A stretch of 46,380 bases of DNA from a virus. The stretch is taken from positions 1-46,380 of the IMG/VR virus record IMGVR_UViG_3300047476_000964. The stretch is one strand, 5' to 3'. Positions 6,038 to 13,181 of the stretch are shown in pieces (within the stretch, counting starts at the first letter, position 1; every line of letters starts with the position of its first letter). The notes beneath the pieces are model-generated. The model saw only the letters and a program-made list of their open reading frames with translations. It was not told the origin of the DNA and did not search any database. The position numbers were made by a program, and so were the translations under genes.

Positions 6038-6699
6038 TGAGCAAATTAATCAGCATGAAAATTAGAGAGCTTCGCAAGGAGCGAAAATTGACGCAGCAAC
6101 AAGTGGCAGATGCGATTGGAATATCGCGGGTTGCCGTATCAAAATGGGAGTCTGGCGAGACTAAAGACCTCAAGCGCGATAGCCTCATTGGCCTTTCGGC
6201 TTTGTTTGGCGTTAGCCTGAACGAGCTGTTAGACGCAGAGAGCCTGGTAAAAGAGGAGCCAAATGTCTCTTATGGCATAAATCTGCATCCAGAACGCCGA
6301 GGCTATCCCATCATCAGCCCAGTCCAGGCAGGCCACTGGCGCGAGATCGTGGACACCTTCCCGCGTGGTGGCGCAGATGAGTACGTGATGGGCCTGAACA
6401 CCTACGGTCCTCACACCTTTGCCCTACGGATTGTCGGCAACAGCATGGAGCCTGAGTTTAGAGAAGGCGATATTGTCATCATCGACCCGGACGTGATGCC
6501 CGATCCAGGCAACTACGTGGTGGCCCGCAATGACGAAGAAGAGGCCACCTTCAAAAAATACCGGCCTCGCGGCATTGTCAATGGGGTAGAGGTTTTTGAA
6601 CTGGTCCCGCTTAACGAGGATTATGCCGTGATGCGTTCAGACCAGCAGCCGATTCAGATCATCGGAACGATGATGGAGCACACGCGCTACCGGCGCTGA
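6037..6699 (+). CDS. CI/LexA-type phage repressor (XRE HTH plus S24 peptidase)
   Basis: 220 residues. HTH_XRE at about 7-62 (LTQQQVADAIGISRVAVSKW). Hinge near 70-95 with a probable self-cleavage site Ala98-Gly99 (SPVQAGHW). S24 peptidase at about 120-215 with nucleophile Ser136 in GNSMEPEFREGD and general base Lys173 (EATFKKYR). It should keep lysogeny and be inactivated by RecA-stimulated self-cleavage after DNA damage. The ATG lies inside an operator, and no ribosome site precedes either it or the second Met at codon 7. Confidence 0.95.
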   Translation: MSKLISMKIRELRKERKLTQQQVADAIGISRVAVSKWESGETKDLKRDSLIGLSALFGVSLNELLDAESLVKEEPNVSYGINLHPERRGYPIISPVQAGHWREIVDTFPRGGADEYVMGLNTYGPHTFALRIVGNSMEPEFREGDIVIIDPDVMPDPGNYVVARNDEEEATFKKYRPRGIVNGVEVFELVPLNEDYAVMRSDQQPIQIIGTMMEHTRYRR

Positions 6700-6722
6700 G
6701 CTTTAAAACAGGAGGGGGTGAA

Positions 6723-7328
6723 ATGAAACAGCAAGCAAAATTCAATTCAAGGCGCAACGTGACCAAAGCCATGCAAACCTTGCTGGGTATATGTCGCGGA
6801 CTCACAGCAGACAACCATCTTAATGATGACGAAATCGGGTTCCTATCCACATGGATTCTTGATAACCAAGAAGTCACCCATGACTGGCCCGGTAGCGTCA
6901 TTCGTGACCGCATCCAGCATGTCATGGCCGATGGTGTCATTTCAGAAGAAGAACGCGAACAACTGCTGGAAACGCTAAAAAGCATATCTGGCGACGATTT
7001 CAAGGAAACCGGATCGGCTGAACCGGCGCCCGTCGCCTTCCCGACCGAAGAAGTTGACATCAAGGTCGATGGTTCCACCTTCTGCCTGACAGGTAAATTC
7101 ATCTTTGGGCCTCGCTCCAGCGTGGAGCGTGTCATTGAGAGCCAAGGCGGCAGCATGAGCGGCAATGTCACGCACAAAACCGATTACCTTGTCATTGGTA
7201 CCCTATCAAGCCCAGACTGGTTGCATACCAATCATGGTCTGAAGATTCAGAAAGCCGTCGAACTGAAGAACTCCGGCGGGAAGATCGCCATCATCACCGA
7301 AAAGGCATGGCTTGATGCCGTGAGCTAA
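6723..7328 (+). CDS. BRCT-domain protein with TerB-like N-terminal helical domain
   Basis: 201 residues; strong ribosome site (AGGAGGGGG). Residues about 15-92 are helical and acidic (LLGICRGLTADNHLNDDEI, HVMADGVISEEEREQLLETL), like TerB or other tellurite-resistance-type domains. Residues about 110-200 form a BRCT domain (STFCLTGKF, VERVIESQGGSMSGNVT, KTDYLVIG, KIAIITEKAWLDAV) as at the end of NAD-dependent DNA ligase. It is 23 bp after the repressor and before the terminator, so it is expressed in the lysogen. Possible roles: DNA-damage sensing, exclusion, or host-fitness factor. Confidence 0.8.
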   Translation: MKQQAKFNSRRNVTKAMQTLLGICRGLTADNHLNDDEIGFLSTWILDNQEVTHDWPGSVIRDRIQHVMADGVISEEEREQLLETLKSISGDDFKETGSAEPAPVAFPTEEVDIKVDGSTFCLTGKFIFGPRSSVERVIESQGGSMSGNVTHKTDYLVIGTLSSPDWLHTNHGLKIQKAVELKNSGGKIAIITEKAWLDAVS

Positions 7329-7349
7329 TCAGCAGCAAAAACAGAAAGG

Positions 7350-7371
7350 CCCGCCCAGTGCGGGTTTTTTT
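7350..7371 (+). terminator. Rho-independent terminator ending the repressor-BRCT operon
   Basis: CCCGC-ccagt-GCGGG stem followed by seven T. It lies 21 bp after the BRCT stop and insulates the lysogenic operon from the rightward early promoter that follows. Confidence 0.85.
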
Positions 7372-7387
7372 GTGCCTAAAAAAAGAT

Positions 7388-7404
7388 TGTAACTATGGTT
7401 GACA
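7388..7404. promoter_or_regulatory. Repressor operator (degenerate) over the -35
   Basis: A full left arm TGTAAC with TATG centre, and a right half GTTGACA that differs by one extra base from GTTACA. It overlaps the -35 hexamer. Centre-to-centre distance to the next operator is about 28 bp. Confidence 0.6.
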
Positions 7405-7427
7405 TCGCTTCGTGATGTAACTATAGT
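7399..7427 (+). promoter_or_regulatory. Rightward early promoter, operator-controlled
   Basis: TTGACA (7399-7404), 17-bp spacer, TATAGT (7422-7427): a near-perfect sigma70 promoter. Both hexamers are overlapped by TGTAAC-type operators. It should drive the whole rightward operon from 7498 on, and be silent in the lysogen. Confidence 0.85.
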
Positions 7428-7431
7428 TACA
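7416..7431. promoter_or_regulatory. Repressor operator (perfect palindrome) over the -10
   Basis: TGTAACTATAGTTACA, a perfect 16-bp palindrome containing the -10 hexamer TATAGT. Best copy of the operator family seen in this window, used here as the reference. Confidence 0.85.
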
Positions 7432-7497
7432 GCCAACGCCACACAAGGCGTCCGGTACACCCACCCGGATATGTGGGTTTTCCAATAGGTAAACATC

Positions 7498-7914
7498 ATG
7501 ACCAAGTTTGACATCATCGCGCTGAATGCCAAACAGCCTCAGACGCGGAACCACAAAGCAGCCATCAAGTATCTGCTGCTGAAGGACAACGCTGCCATTT
7601 ACGCCAGGATCGAGGACTACCTCACCGTTCCCGGTGTCGCTGGCCGTGCTCAGTTCGACCAGGCGCTGACGGCTGACGTAATTAAGCAAGAAGCTGAAAA
7701 GCTGAAAGGAACGGATGCCGATGCCGCCATCGTTGCAGAGTTAAGCCATGCGGACATTTGGCGTCATGTGCCAAGCATCCTGTCGGCAATGGGCTTGGAT
7801 ATTCGTCGCGGCAAGATCGCCGGATTGCTGGAAGACAAAACTGAAGACGACGACCTGATGCCAGAAGTGGCGGTTGAGTCGGTCGCTCCGGTGCAGTCTG
7901 CATACATTCAGTAA
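7498..7914 (+). CDS. Unrecognised early protein, first gene of rightward operon
   Basis: 138 residues, mostly helical, acidic C-terminus (LLEDKTEDDDLMPEV). Segments such as HKAAIKYLLLKDNAAIYARIEDYL and SHADIWRHVPSILSAMGLDI suggest a folded helical protein. The leader from about 7434 contains a weak hairpin (7466-7482). The position is like that of lambda N or other first early genes, but no family is recognised, so function is open (antitermination or host takeover are possibilities only). Confidence 0.6.
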   Translation: MTKFDIIALNAKQPQTRNHKAAIKYLLLKDNAAIYARIEDYLTVPGVAGRAQFDQALTADVIKQEAEKLKGTDADAAIVAELSHADIWRHVPSILSAMGLDIRRGKIAGLLEDKTEDDDLMPEVAVESVAPVQSAYIQ

Positions 7915-7922
7915 TTGAACGC

Positions 7923-7944
7923 GGGGAGGGTAGCCGCCCTCCCC
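7923..7944 (+). other. Intergenic hairpin without T-run
   Basis: GGGGAGGG-tagccg-CCCTCCCC, a perfect 8-bp GC stem just after the first early gene. No poly-T follows, so it is not a standard terminator; it could be a transcript-stability element or a pause. Confidence 0.5.
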
Positions 7945-7963
7945 CACTTCACCGGAGACAACC

Positions 7964-9013
7964 GTGAACAATTATCCGCACCACGAAGCCGCCGACAAGT
8001 ACCCAATGATTGAGGGTGAGGCTTTCGCGGCATTCAAGGCCGACATACAGGCCAAAGGCCAGCGGCTACCGATCTACATTCAGAACGGCTTGGTTGTTGA
8101 TGGGCGCAATCGCCAGAAAGCGTGTGCCGAGCTGGGTATTGAACCCGTCTATGAAGAGATCGAGGGCGATCCGTTTGAGCTGGCTGAGTCGCTCAATGAA
8201 CACCGTCGCCATCTGACCAAAGATCAGAGGAACGACTTGATTATGAAAAAGCGTAGTGAAGGCAAGTCCACTCGGCAGATTGCTGAGGAGGTTGGGGTAA
8301 GCAACGTCACGGTCAAGAACGTGATCGACTCTACTGTTAAAAATTTAACAGTAGACCAACCCACCGAAGTCATCGGCAAAGACGGCAAGAAGCGCAAGGC
8401 CAAAACATCCAAGGTCAACCCATATAAAGACGAAGTGATCGACGGCAAGGTGACAGAACTTGCCAAGCAAGGCTTGGGTGAGGCCGCGATTGCCAGAGAA
8501 GCTGGGCTGACACGATTCCAAGCTAGAAACCGACTTGCCAACATCGCTAAGGAAAAGCTGAAGGAAGAAGCCGACGCGCTCCCTGCTAAATGCGAAGAAG
8601 TAAAACAAGAACTCAGCCTGACGGCACAACAGAAACTTGACAAGGCTATCGCGCTGTTTGAGCAGGCAAAGCTGGTTGAAATGCAGAAGGATTTCCAAAC
8701 AGAACTACAAGCTGCCATCGGCCGTGAGCAAGACAAGATCAACGCGGCCCGCAAAGAGTTGATTGAGCTTGAAAAGAAGATCAGCAAGGCCGCTACGACC
8801 ATCACCACGATCATCACTTATGACGAATTCAAGATGATTCGTGGATGCCTGCATCCAGACCGCCAGCCAGAAGAACTCAAAGACAAATTTGGCAAGGCGT
8901 TTGAGCTGTTCAACCGGCTTGAACAGCACGTCAACATCAAAGCGCCGATTGATTTTCTGCGCCGTTACGGATGGGAACAAAAAAGCCCGTTTTACAAGGG
9001 GAAAAAGTCATGA
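7964..9013 (+). CDS. ParB-like N-terminal domain/HTH coiled-coil protein with HPD motif
   Basis: 349 residues, GTG start at 7964 after GGAG. Residues about 15-75 are a ParB/Srx-like domain (GQRLPIYIQNGLVVDGRNR, GDPFELAESLNEHRRHLT). Residues about 85-115 are an HTH (STRQIAEEVGVSNVTVKNVI), with a second one at about 160-185 (GEAAIAREAGLTRFQARNRL). Residues 195-285 are coiled coil. Near the end, YDEFKMIRGCLHPDRQPEE with KFGKAFELFNRLEQ resembles the helix-HPD-helix core of a J domain. Likely a DNA-binding organiser of phage DNA; partition activity is not implied. Confidence 0.75.
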   Translation: MNNYPHHEAADKYPMIEGEAFAAFKADIQAKGQRLPIYIQNGLVVDGRNRQKACAELGIEPVYEEIEGDPFELAESLNEHRRHLTKDQRNDLIMKKRSEGKSTRQIAEEVGVSNVTVKNVIDSTVKNLTVDQPTEVIGKDGKKRKAKTSKVNPYKDEVIDGKVTELAKQGLGEAAIAREAGLTRFQARNRLANIAKEKLKEEADALPAKCEEVKQELSLTAQQKLDKAIALFEQAKLVEMQKDFQTELQAAIGREQDKINAARKELIELEKKISKAATTITTIITYDEFKMIRGCLHPDRQPEELKDKFGKAFELFNRLEQHVNIKAPIDFLRRYGWEQKSPFYKGKKS

Positions 9014-9135
9014 ACCAAAACCTCGCCCTCATCGCTATCACCCTCGGCCTGCTGCTGGCCGGATACCTCGACGGCCAAGACGCCAAGCTGATGGTAAAGC
9101 CGATTCAACTGGCCTGTGTGAAGTGCCAGCCATGA
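9010..9135 (+). CDS. Tiny membrane peptide
   Basis: 41 residues: MNQNLALIAITLGLLLAGYL is a transmembrane or signal segment, followed by a short tail with a CVKC motif. It overlaps the upstream stop by ATGA and its stop overlaps the next ATG. Function unknown. Confidence 0.6.
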   Translation: MNQNLALIAITLGLLLAGYLDGQDAKLMVKPIQLACVKCQP

Positions 9136-9320
9136 GCAGCATCAGCATTCGGCAACTCATGCAGATTCACGAAGCCATCACCAAAGCGATGGACGCAATG
9201 GATCGGGCCTCGATGGATGACTCCGGCGAATCATGGCGCGAACTCAATAAGGCCCGTTCGGTGGTCCGCGTGACTATTGAGCAGTCGGGCGTCAAGTTTG
9301 TCGTGCAGGAGGCGGCATGA
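9132..9320 (+). CDS. Small helical early protein
   Basis: 62 residues (MSSISIRQLMQIHEAITKAM...). Start at the ATGA overlap with the previous gene; the longer frame to 8841 lies inside the ParB-like gene. No recognised family. Confidence 0.65.
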   Translation: MSSISIRQLMQIHEAITKAMDAMDRASMDDSGESWRELNKARSVVRVTIEQSGVKFVVQEAA

Positions 9321-9571
9321 GCGCCTGTTTCGACTGGGACTATGGGCCAATGACCAACGACCCCCGCGACCCGCGTTATGACGACAGCGAAGACCTTGCC
9401 CGCGAAGAGTGGGAGTCCGAGAACACCTATGCCGAGCGCATTGGTGAAGACGCGGTGGAGGAGATCCTTTACGCGCTTGAGAACTGGTCGGCTGCTGAAG
9501 CCGCCCGCGATCTGAAAAAGGCCGTCGATGCGGCTTGGGAACAAGAGAAGAAAAGACAGGAGGAATGCTGA
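9317..9571 (+). CDS. Small acidic early protein
   Basis: 84 residues, very acidic N-terminal part (DPRDPRYDDSEDLAREEWE) and a helical end (LENWSAAEAARDLKKAVDAA). ATGA overlap with the gene before. The charge is reminiscent of DNA-mimic inhibitors but there is no other support for that. Confidence 0.6.
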   Translation: MSACFDWDYGPMTNDPRDPRYDDSEDLAREEWESENTYAERIGEDAVEEILYALENWSAAEAARDLKKAVDAAWEQEKKRQEEC

Positions 9572-9762
9572 TGGAAGCCTTTTATTTCACATTAAGCCGA
9601 AACCAAGGCGGCCCTGGTTGTGTGCAAATCAACGCCGAAAACTGGGATCAAGCTAGAGCGACCATGTTTGAGAAATGCGGCTACTCATGGGCTTTCCAAT
9701 ATAGGTCGTTAAACGACGTACACAAAAACGACAGAACAATCCTCAAAGTAATCGAGGCATAA
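9571..9762 (+). CDS. Small early protein
   Basis: 63 residues starting MEAFYFTLSRNQGGPG; ATG overlaps the previous stop (TGATG) and AGGAGG lies upstream. Pattern YFTLSR...GCVQINAENWDQARATMFEKCG suggests a small alpha-beta fold. Not recognised. Confidence 0.65.
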   Translation: MEAFYFTLSRNQGGPGCVQINAENWDQARATMFEKCGYSWAFQYRSLNDVHKNDRTILKVIEA

Positions 9763-9764
9763 AC

Positions 9765-9950
9765 ATGAGCGTCATTGACCTATACGGCTTACGCCTTAAA
9801 GAAGGCAAACCCGCCTACACCATTTGGTCGTGGAAGCCACGCTTTCACGGCGACATTATCCGCAAGGGCCGCAAGGCCTACCAGATTGTCGAGAAGGTCG
9901 GCTTCTTTTCGTACCTCGCCACCCCTTACAAGTGGCACGCGCACAGATGA
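9765..9950 (+). CDS. Small basic early protein
   Basis: 61 residues, basic and aromatic (IWSWKPRFHGDIIRKGRKAYQ). Its TGA overlaps the next ATG. No recognised family. Confidence 0.6.
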   Translation: MSVIDLYGLRLKEGKPAYTIWSWKPRFHGDIIRKGRKAYQIVEKVGFFSYLATPYKWHAHR

Positions 9951-10135
9951 GCGCGTGGCATCGCTTCATGGACTGGGCCGGCCTCGGAGACATGAATCGC
10001 CGTCATCGCGAATGGCGACGGCAACAGATAGCGCTTGAACTCGAAGAAGCGCATTTGGAAGTAGCCCAACTCGCCGCATGGATCGGGAAGTTGCAGCGAG
10101 AGAAAAGCGAGCTTGAGAGAGACCTTAATGATTGA
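9947..10135 (+). CDS. Small coiled-coil early protein
   Basis: 62 residues: MSAWHRFMDWAGLGDMNRRH then a helix rich in Glu, Leu and Arg (IALELEEAHLEVAQLAAWIG). Start at the ATGA overlap; the longer frame from 9824 is the shadow of the preceding gene. Overlaps the exonuclease start by 8 bp. Confidence 0.6.
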   Translation: MSAWHRFMDWAGLGDMNRRHREWRRQQIALELEEAHLEVAQLAAWIGKLQREKSELERDLND

Positions 10136-10928
10136 CCACACCCCAACCAACGCCGAATACCACCGGCATCCCGCCATCAGCAAAAGCGGGCTGGACCGCA
10201 TCGACCAGTCACCCGCCCACTATCGCGCCTGGTTGGAATCACCCCGCGAAACCACCCCGGCCTTGACCTTTGGCAGCGCGGCCCATGCTTACCTGCTGGA
10301 GCGCGATGTGTTTGACGAATCCTATGTCGTCATGAGCGAAAAGATTGACCGCCGCACCAAGGCCGGAAAAGAAGCTTGGGAAGCGTTTCAGGCAGACGCC
10401 AATGGCCGCGAGGTGCTGACACTGGATGACATGGCCACCCTGGCAGCGATGAATGCCAGCGTCGGCCAACACCCTATTGCCGAAGAACTACTGGATAGCG
10501 GCGCGGGCAAGGCGGAAGTGTCGTTTTTTTCGGAACTGTGGGGCGTCAGCGTCAAATGCCGCCCGGATTGGTTGCGCGAGGATGGCATCGTCGTTGACTT
10601 GAAGACCACCGACAACGCGGGGCCGAATGCCTTTGCCAAGTCATGCGCCAAATGGCGTTATCACGTGCAGGCGGCTTTTTATTCAGACGTGCTAGCCAAT
10701 GAAGGCATCGACGTGAAGGCCTTTGTCTTCATTGCGGTTGAGAAAGCCGCGCCCTATGCGGTGGGCGTCTATGAGTTGGACATGGACTCACTGGAAGCGG
10801 GCCGCGAAGCCTATCAGCGCAATCTGGATACCTACAAACGCTGCATGGACACTGGCCACTGGCCTGCCTACAGCAACACCATTGAAACCCTCACCCTGCC
10901 GCGATGGGCGATCCAGCAAGCGGCATAA
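10128..10928 (+). CDS. RecE/exonuclease VIII-like PD-(D/E)XK nuclease
   Basis: 266 residues from MIDHTPTNAEYH. N-terminal ISKSGLDRIDQSPAHYRAWL and LTFGSAAHAYLLE are typical of RecE C-terminal domain and phage exonucleases; the active site is CRPDW...VVDLKTT (PD and D-x-K) at about residues 144-163, followed by YHVQAAFYSDVL. It would chew 5' strands to make 3' single strands for the RecT annealase encoded next. Shorter than E. coli RecE, equal to its catalytic part, as usual in phages. Confidence 0.88.
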   Translation: MIDHTPTNAEYHRHPAISKSGLDRIDQSPAHYRAWLESPRETTPALTFGSAAHAYLLERDVFDESYVVMSEKIDRRTKAGKEAWEAFQADANGREVLTLDDMATLAAMNASVGQHPIAEELLDSGAGKAEVSFFSELWGVSVKCRPDWLREDGIVVDLKTTDNAGPNAFAKSCAKWRYHVQAAFYSDVLANEGIDVKAFVFIAVEKAAPYAVGVYELDMDSLEAGREAYQRNLDTYKRCMDTGHWPAYSNTIETLTLPRWAIQQAA

Positions 10929-10946
10929 ATACCCAAGGAAAACATT

Positions 10947-11744
10947 ATGAGTACCACTGTTGCAGAACTGAAAAGCCGGACCTCCGCACCCGTCAAGAAC
11001 GACTTCCCGGCCTTGCTGGAACGATTCAAGCCGGAGATAGCCCGCGCTTTGCCGAGGCATCTTAATGCTGACCGCATGAGTCGCATCGCGCTGACTTCAT
11101 TTCGGCGCAATCCCGGCCTGGGCAAGTGCGACCCATTGAGCGTCTTTGCTGCCGTCATTCAGGCCGCTCAGTTGGGGCTGGAGCCAGACACGCTAGGCCG
11201 TTCGTACCTGATTCCGTATGGCCGCGAGTGCCAATTCGTGCCGGGATGGAAAGGCATGGTGGATCTGGTCAACCGCACCGGCAACGCCACCGTCTGGACC
11301 GGCGCTGTGTTTCAGGGTGACGAGTTCGATTACGCGCTGGGTGATTCGCCTTTTGTGAAGCACAAGCCATCCGGTGAATCCGATCCCGACTTGCTGACGC
11401 ACGTCTACGCGATTGGTCGCGTCAAGGGTAGCGAGTGGCCCGTCATTGAAGTGTGGCCGATTGCCCGCGTCAAGAAGCACCGGGACCGCTTCAACAAAGT
11501 CGGAACCAGGCATTACTCGCATCAGAACTGGGAAATGTATTCGAGAAAAACTGTTTTGCTCCAGGTCATCAAGTACATGCCCGCCAGCGCCGACCTATCC
11601 GCCGCCATTGCACTCAACGATTCCGCTGAAGTCGGTCACCAGAACCTCACGGTTCAGGATGCAATTGATGGGACATGGGTGGCTGTGGATGCTGACTCTG
11701 GTGTGGATACTGAAACAGGCGAGATTGTGACGGCTGATTCATAA
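10947..11744 (+). CDS. recT: RecT single-strand annealing protein
   Basis: 265 residues. Family hallmarks: RMSRIALTSFRRNPGLGKCDP, AAVIQAAQLGLEPDTLGRSY, LIPYGRECQFVPGWKGMVDL, GRVKGSEWPVIEVWP and TVLLQVIKYMP. It binds single strands and promotes annealing or strand invasion, working with the exonuclease encoded 18 bp upstream. Ribosome site AAGGA. The acidic C-terminal tail is usual for the family. Confidence 0.95.
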   Translation: MSTTVAELKSRTSAPVKNDFPALLERFKPEIARALPRHLNADRMSRIALTSFRRNPGLGKCDPLSVFAAVIQAAQLGLEPDTLGRSYLIPYGRECQFVPGWKGMVDLVNRTGNATVWTGAVFQGDEFDYALGDSPFVKHKPSGESDPDLLTHVYAIGRVKGSEWPVIEVWPIARVKKHRDRFNKVGTRHYSHQNWEMYSRKTVLLQVIKYMPASADLSAAIALNDSAEVGHQNLTVQDAIDGTWVAVDADSGVDTETGEIVTADS

Positions 11745-11757
11745 GTAAGGCACTGAG

Positions 11758-12074
11758 CGGCGCGGAAAGCTATGGCGCGGAGAGGCCTGGACGGGAAAGG
11801 AACCGCAGGCATGGCCCGTCTGGGACCCGAACTGAGCGCAACGGATGGGTTAGGCACGGCAGGCGGGGACCGGCGTGGACAGGTCTGGTGCGGCGGGGCG
11901 AGGCCGGGTGGGGCGTGGACCGGAATGGCAAGGCAGGCAAGGCCTGGCCCGGCGAGGCGCGGCCTGGACAGGAAAGGCAGGCCGGGCGGGGCTTGGCTTG
12001 GCGCGGATAGGCAAAGCAAGGCAGGCGGGGATTGGCGAGGCGTGGCTCGGCGAGGCAAGGCAAGGCAAGGCAGG
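11758..12074. repeat. GGCNN pentanucleotide array
   Basis: About 320 bp made mostly of 5-bp units of form GGCNN (GGCAA, GGCGA, GGCGC, GGCTT, GGCCT, with drifted units GGANN). The last part is the most regular, e.g. GGCGAGGCAAGGCAAGGCAA. Strong G/purine bias on the plus strand. Because 5 is not a multiple of 3, every frame reads a 5-residue repeat, giving long but meaningless ORFs on both strands. It separates recT from the next gene. No function known to me; candidates are a recombination site, RNA structure, or a replication or transcription pause. Confidence 0.85.
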
Positions 12075-12096
12075 CAAATCACGGAAACAGGAAAAC

Positions 12097-12351
12097 ATGA
12101 GCATCATCCACCCCATCCCAGATCCCGGCACCCGCTACGGACGCTGGCAGGTCATCGGCGGCGAACGCCACACCAGCGACAAAACGCGGATCAGGCAGAC
12201 GCTATGCCAGTGTGAATGCGGAACAAAACGCTGGGTTGCAATCATTGCATTGCGCCGTGGCAGCAGCAAATCCTGCGGCTGCCGAGTGAAAGAGCGCCAC
12301 GCGGCGTTCATGAAGCGCAAAGCTGCGCTACCGAAGAGTTTTGACGCATAG
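12097..12351 (+). CDS. Zinc-ribbon phage protein (AP2/HNH-associated type)
   Basis: 84 residues after an AGGA ribosome site; the longer frames upstream are array artefacts. Pattern GTRYGRWQVIG, CQCECGTKRWV, LRRGSSKSCGCRVKER is the zinc-binding N-terminal module seen in many phage AP2/HNH proteins, here standing alone. Probably a nucleic-acid-binding remnant or small accessory protein. Confidence 0.7.
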   Translation: MSIIHPIPDPGTRYGRWQVIGGERHTSDKTRIRQTLCQCECGTKRWVAIIALRRGSSKSCGCRVKERHAAFMKRKAALPKSFDA

Positions 12352-12368
12352 ATCACGGATACCGAATC

Positions 12369-12659
12369 ATGAGCCTAGAGAGAGTAATCGCAGAGCAACA
12401 AGCCCGAATTGATCGACTTGAGAAACTGCTAAAAGCCACAGAACTCAACATCATGGACCGGCACAGGAAGGGCGAGATATTCGCCACCGCTGTCGTCAAT
12501 TATCAGGCCAGCGCACTGAGATGGATGAGCGTGACGCCGGAGACGAACGAGAAGTGGCTAGCCGCTAACCAGCACCTTCGGCAAGAGATGAAAGACTTCG
12601 GTTTCTGTGTTGATTGTGGCTGTCTTGATTACTGTCAGTGTGGCCAGTGTGATTATTGA
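12369..12659 (+). CDS. Coiled-coil protein with Cys-rich tail
   Basis: 96 residues: N-terminal coiled coil (VIAEQQARIDRLEKLLKATE) and a C-terminal cysteine cluster (FCVDCGCLDYCQCGQCDY) likely to bind metal. Not recognised. Lies 17 bp after the zinc-ribbon gene. Confidence 0.6.
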   Translation: MSLERVIAEQQARIDRLEKLLKATELNIMDRHRKGEIFATAVVNYQASALRWMSVTPETNEKWLAANQHLRQEMKDFGFCVDCGCLDYCQCGQCDY

Positions 12660-12884
12660 GTTACGGGCGGCGGGAACCATTTTTTAACGGGTTCAATATA
12701 ACGACCGCTGCCCACCCTTTTATGGGGCGGGACTTCCATTAACGAGGTCACTCAGCAAAAAACCGCCCCACCCTTTTGCCCTCGGCAATCTATTTCACCC
12801 ATTGAAATGGGCAGTTCGATCAAAACTCCGAGGGCACCCAACCCCGCGCCAGCAGGTAGCTGGCATCAGTAATAGGAGAATGAA
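12660..12884 (+). other. Gene-free stretch with nested hairpins, possible structured leader
   Basis: No gene seen. GCCCTCGG (12778-12785) pairs perfectly with CCGAGGGC (12828-12835), enclosing a CCCAT-tgaa-ATGGG hairpin (12798-12811). A separate perfect hairpin GCCAGC-aggta-GCTGGC (12848-12864) follows, 20 bp before the next ATG and its GGAGA site. A short motif CCACCCTTTT occurs twice (about 12712 and 12769). This looks like a structured 5' leader or small RNA. Confidence 0.5.
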
Positions 12885-13181
12885 ATGGAAAATCTAGTAA
12901 TAAATGGCATTGAGTACGCGCCCGTCAAACAGCCAGCCGATGTTAATCGTGCTGTAATCGTTGTAGATCGCGGATGGATTTTTGCAGGAGACATTGAGCG
13001 CAAAAACGGCAGGATTTATCTGACGCGAGCAGTCTGGGTATTCAGATGGGAGTCGTGCGGATTTGCAGCCGTTATCACAGACCCATCAAAAGCAGATATC
13101 AGGCCGATAGACGATGTAGATTTGCCAGAAGTATCAGAGATTTTCTGCATCCCTGTAACCTTATCGTGGGGGCTGAGATGA
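12885..13181 (+). CDS. Small conserved-looking phage protein
   Basis: 98 residues: MENLVINGIEYAPVK, AVIVVDRGWIFAGDIER, IYLTRAVWVFRWES. The NGIEY.PV start and W-rich strand pattern recur in small phage and prophage proteins of unknown function. Ribosome site AGGAGA. Its stop overlaps the start of the glycine-repeat gene (ATGA). Confidence 0.65.
   Translation: MENLVINGIEYAPVKQPADVNRAVIVVDRGWIFAGDIERKNGRIYLTRAVWVFRWESCGFAAVITDPSKADIRPIDDVDLPEVSEIFCIPVTLSWGLR

Noticed and set aside
7923-7944. Rho-independent terminator after the first rightward gene
   Set aside because: The stem is strong but no T-run follows.
11654-12215. Long ORFs on both strands across the GGCNN array
   Set aside because: The 5-bp period yields 5-residue repeats in all frames; no ribosome site and no protein-like composition, and they run into recT or the zinc-ribbon gene.
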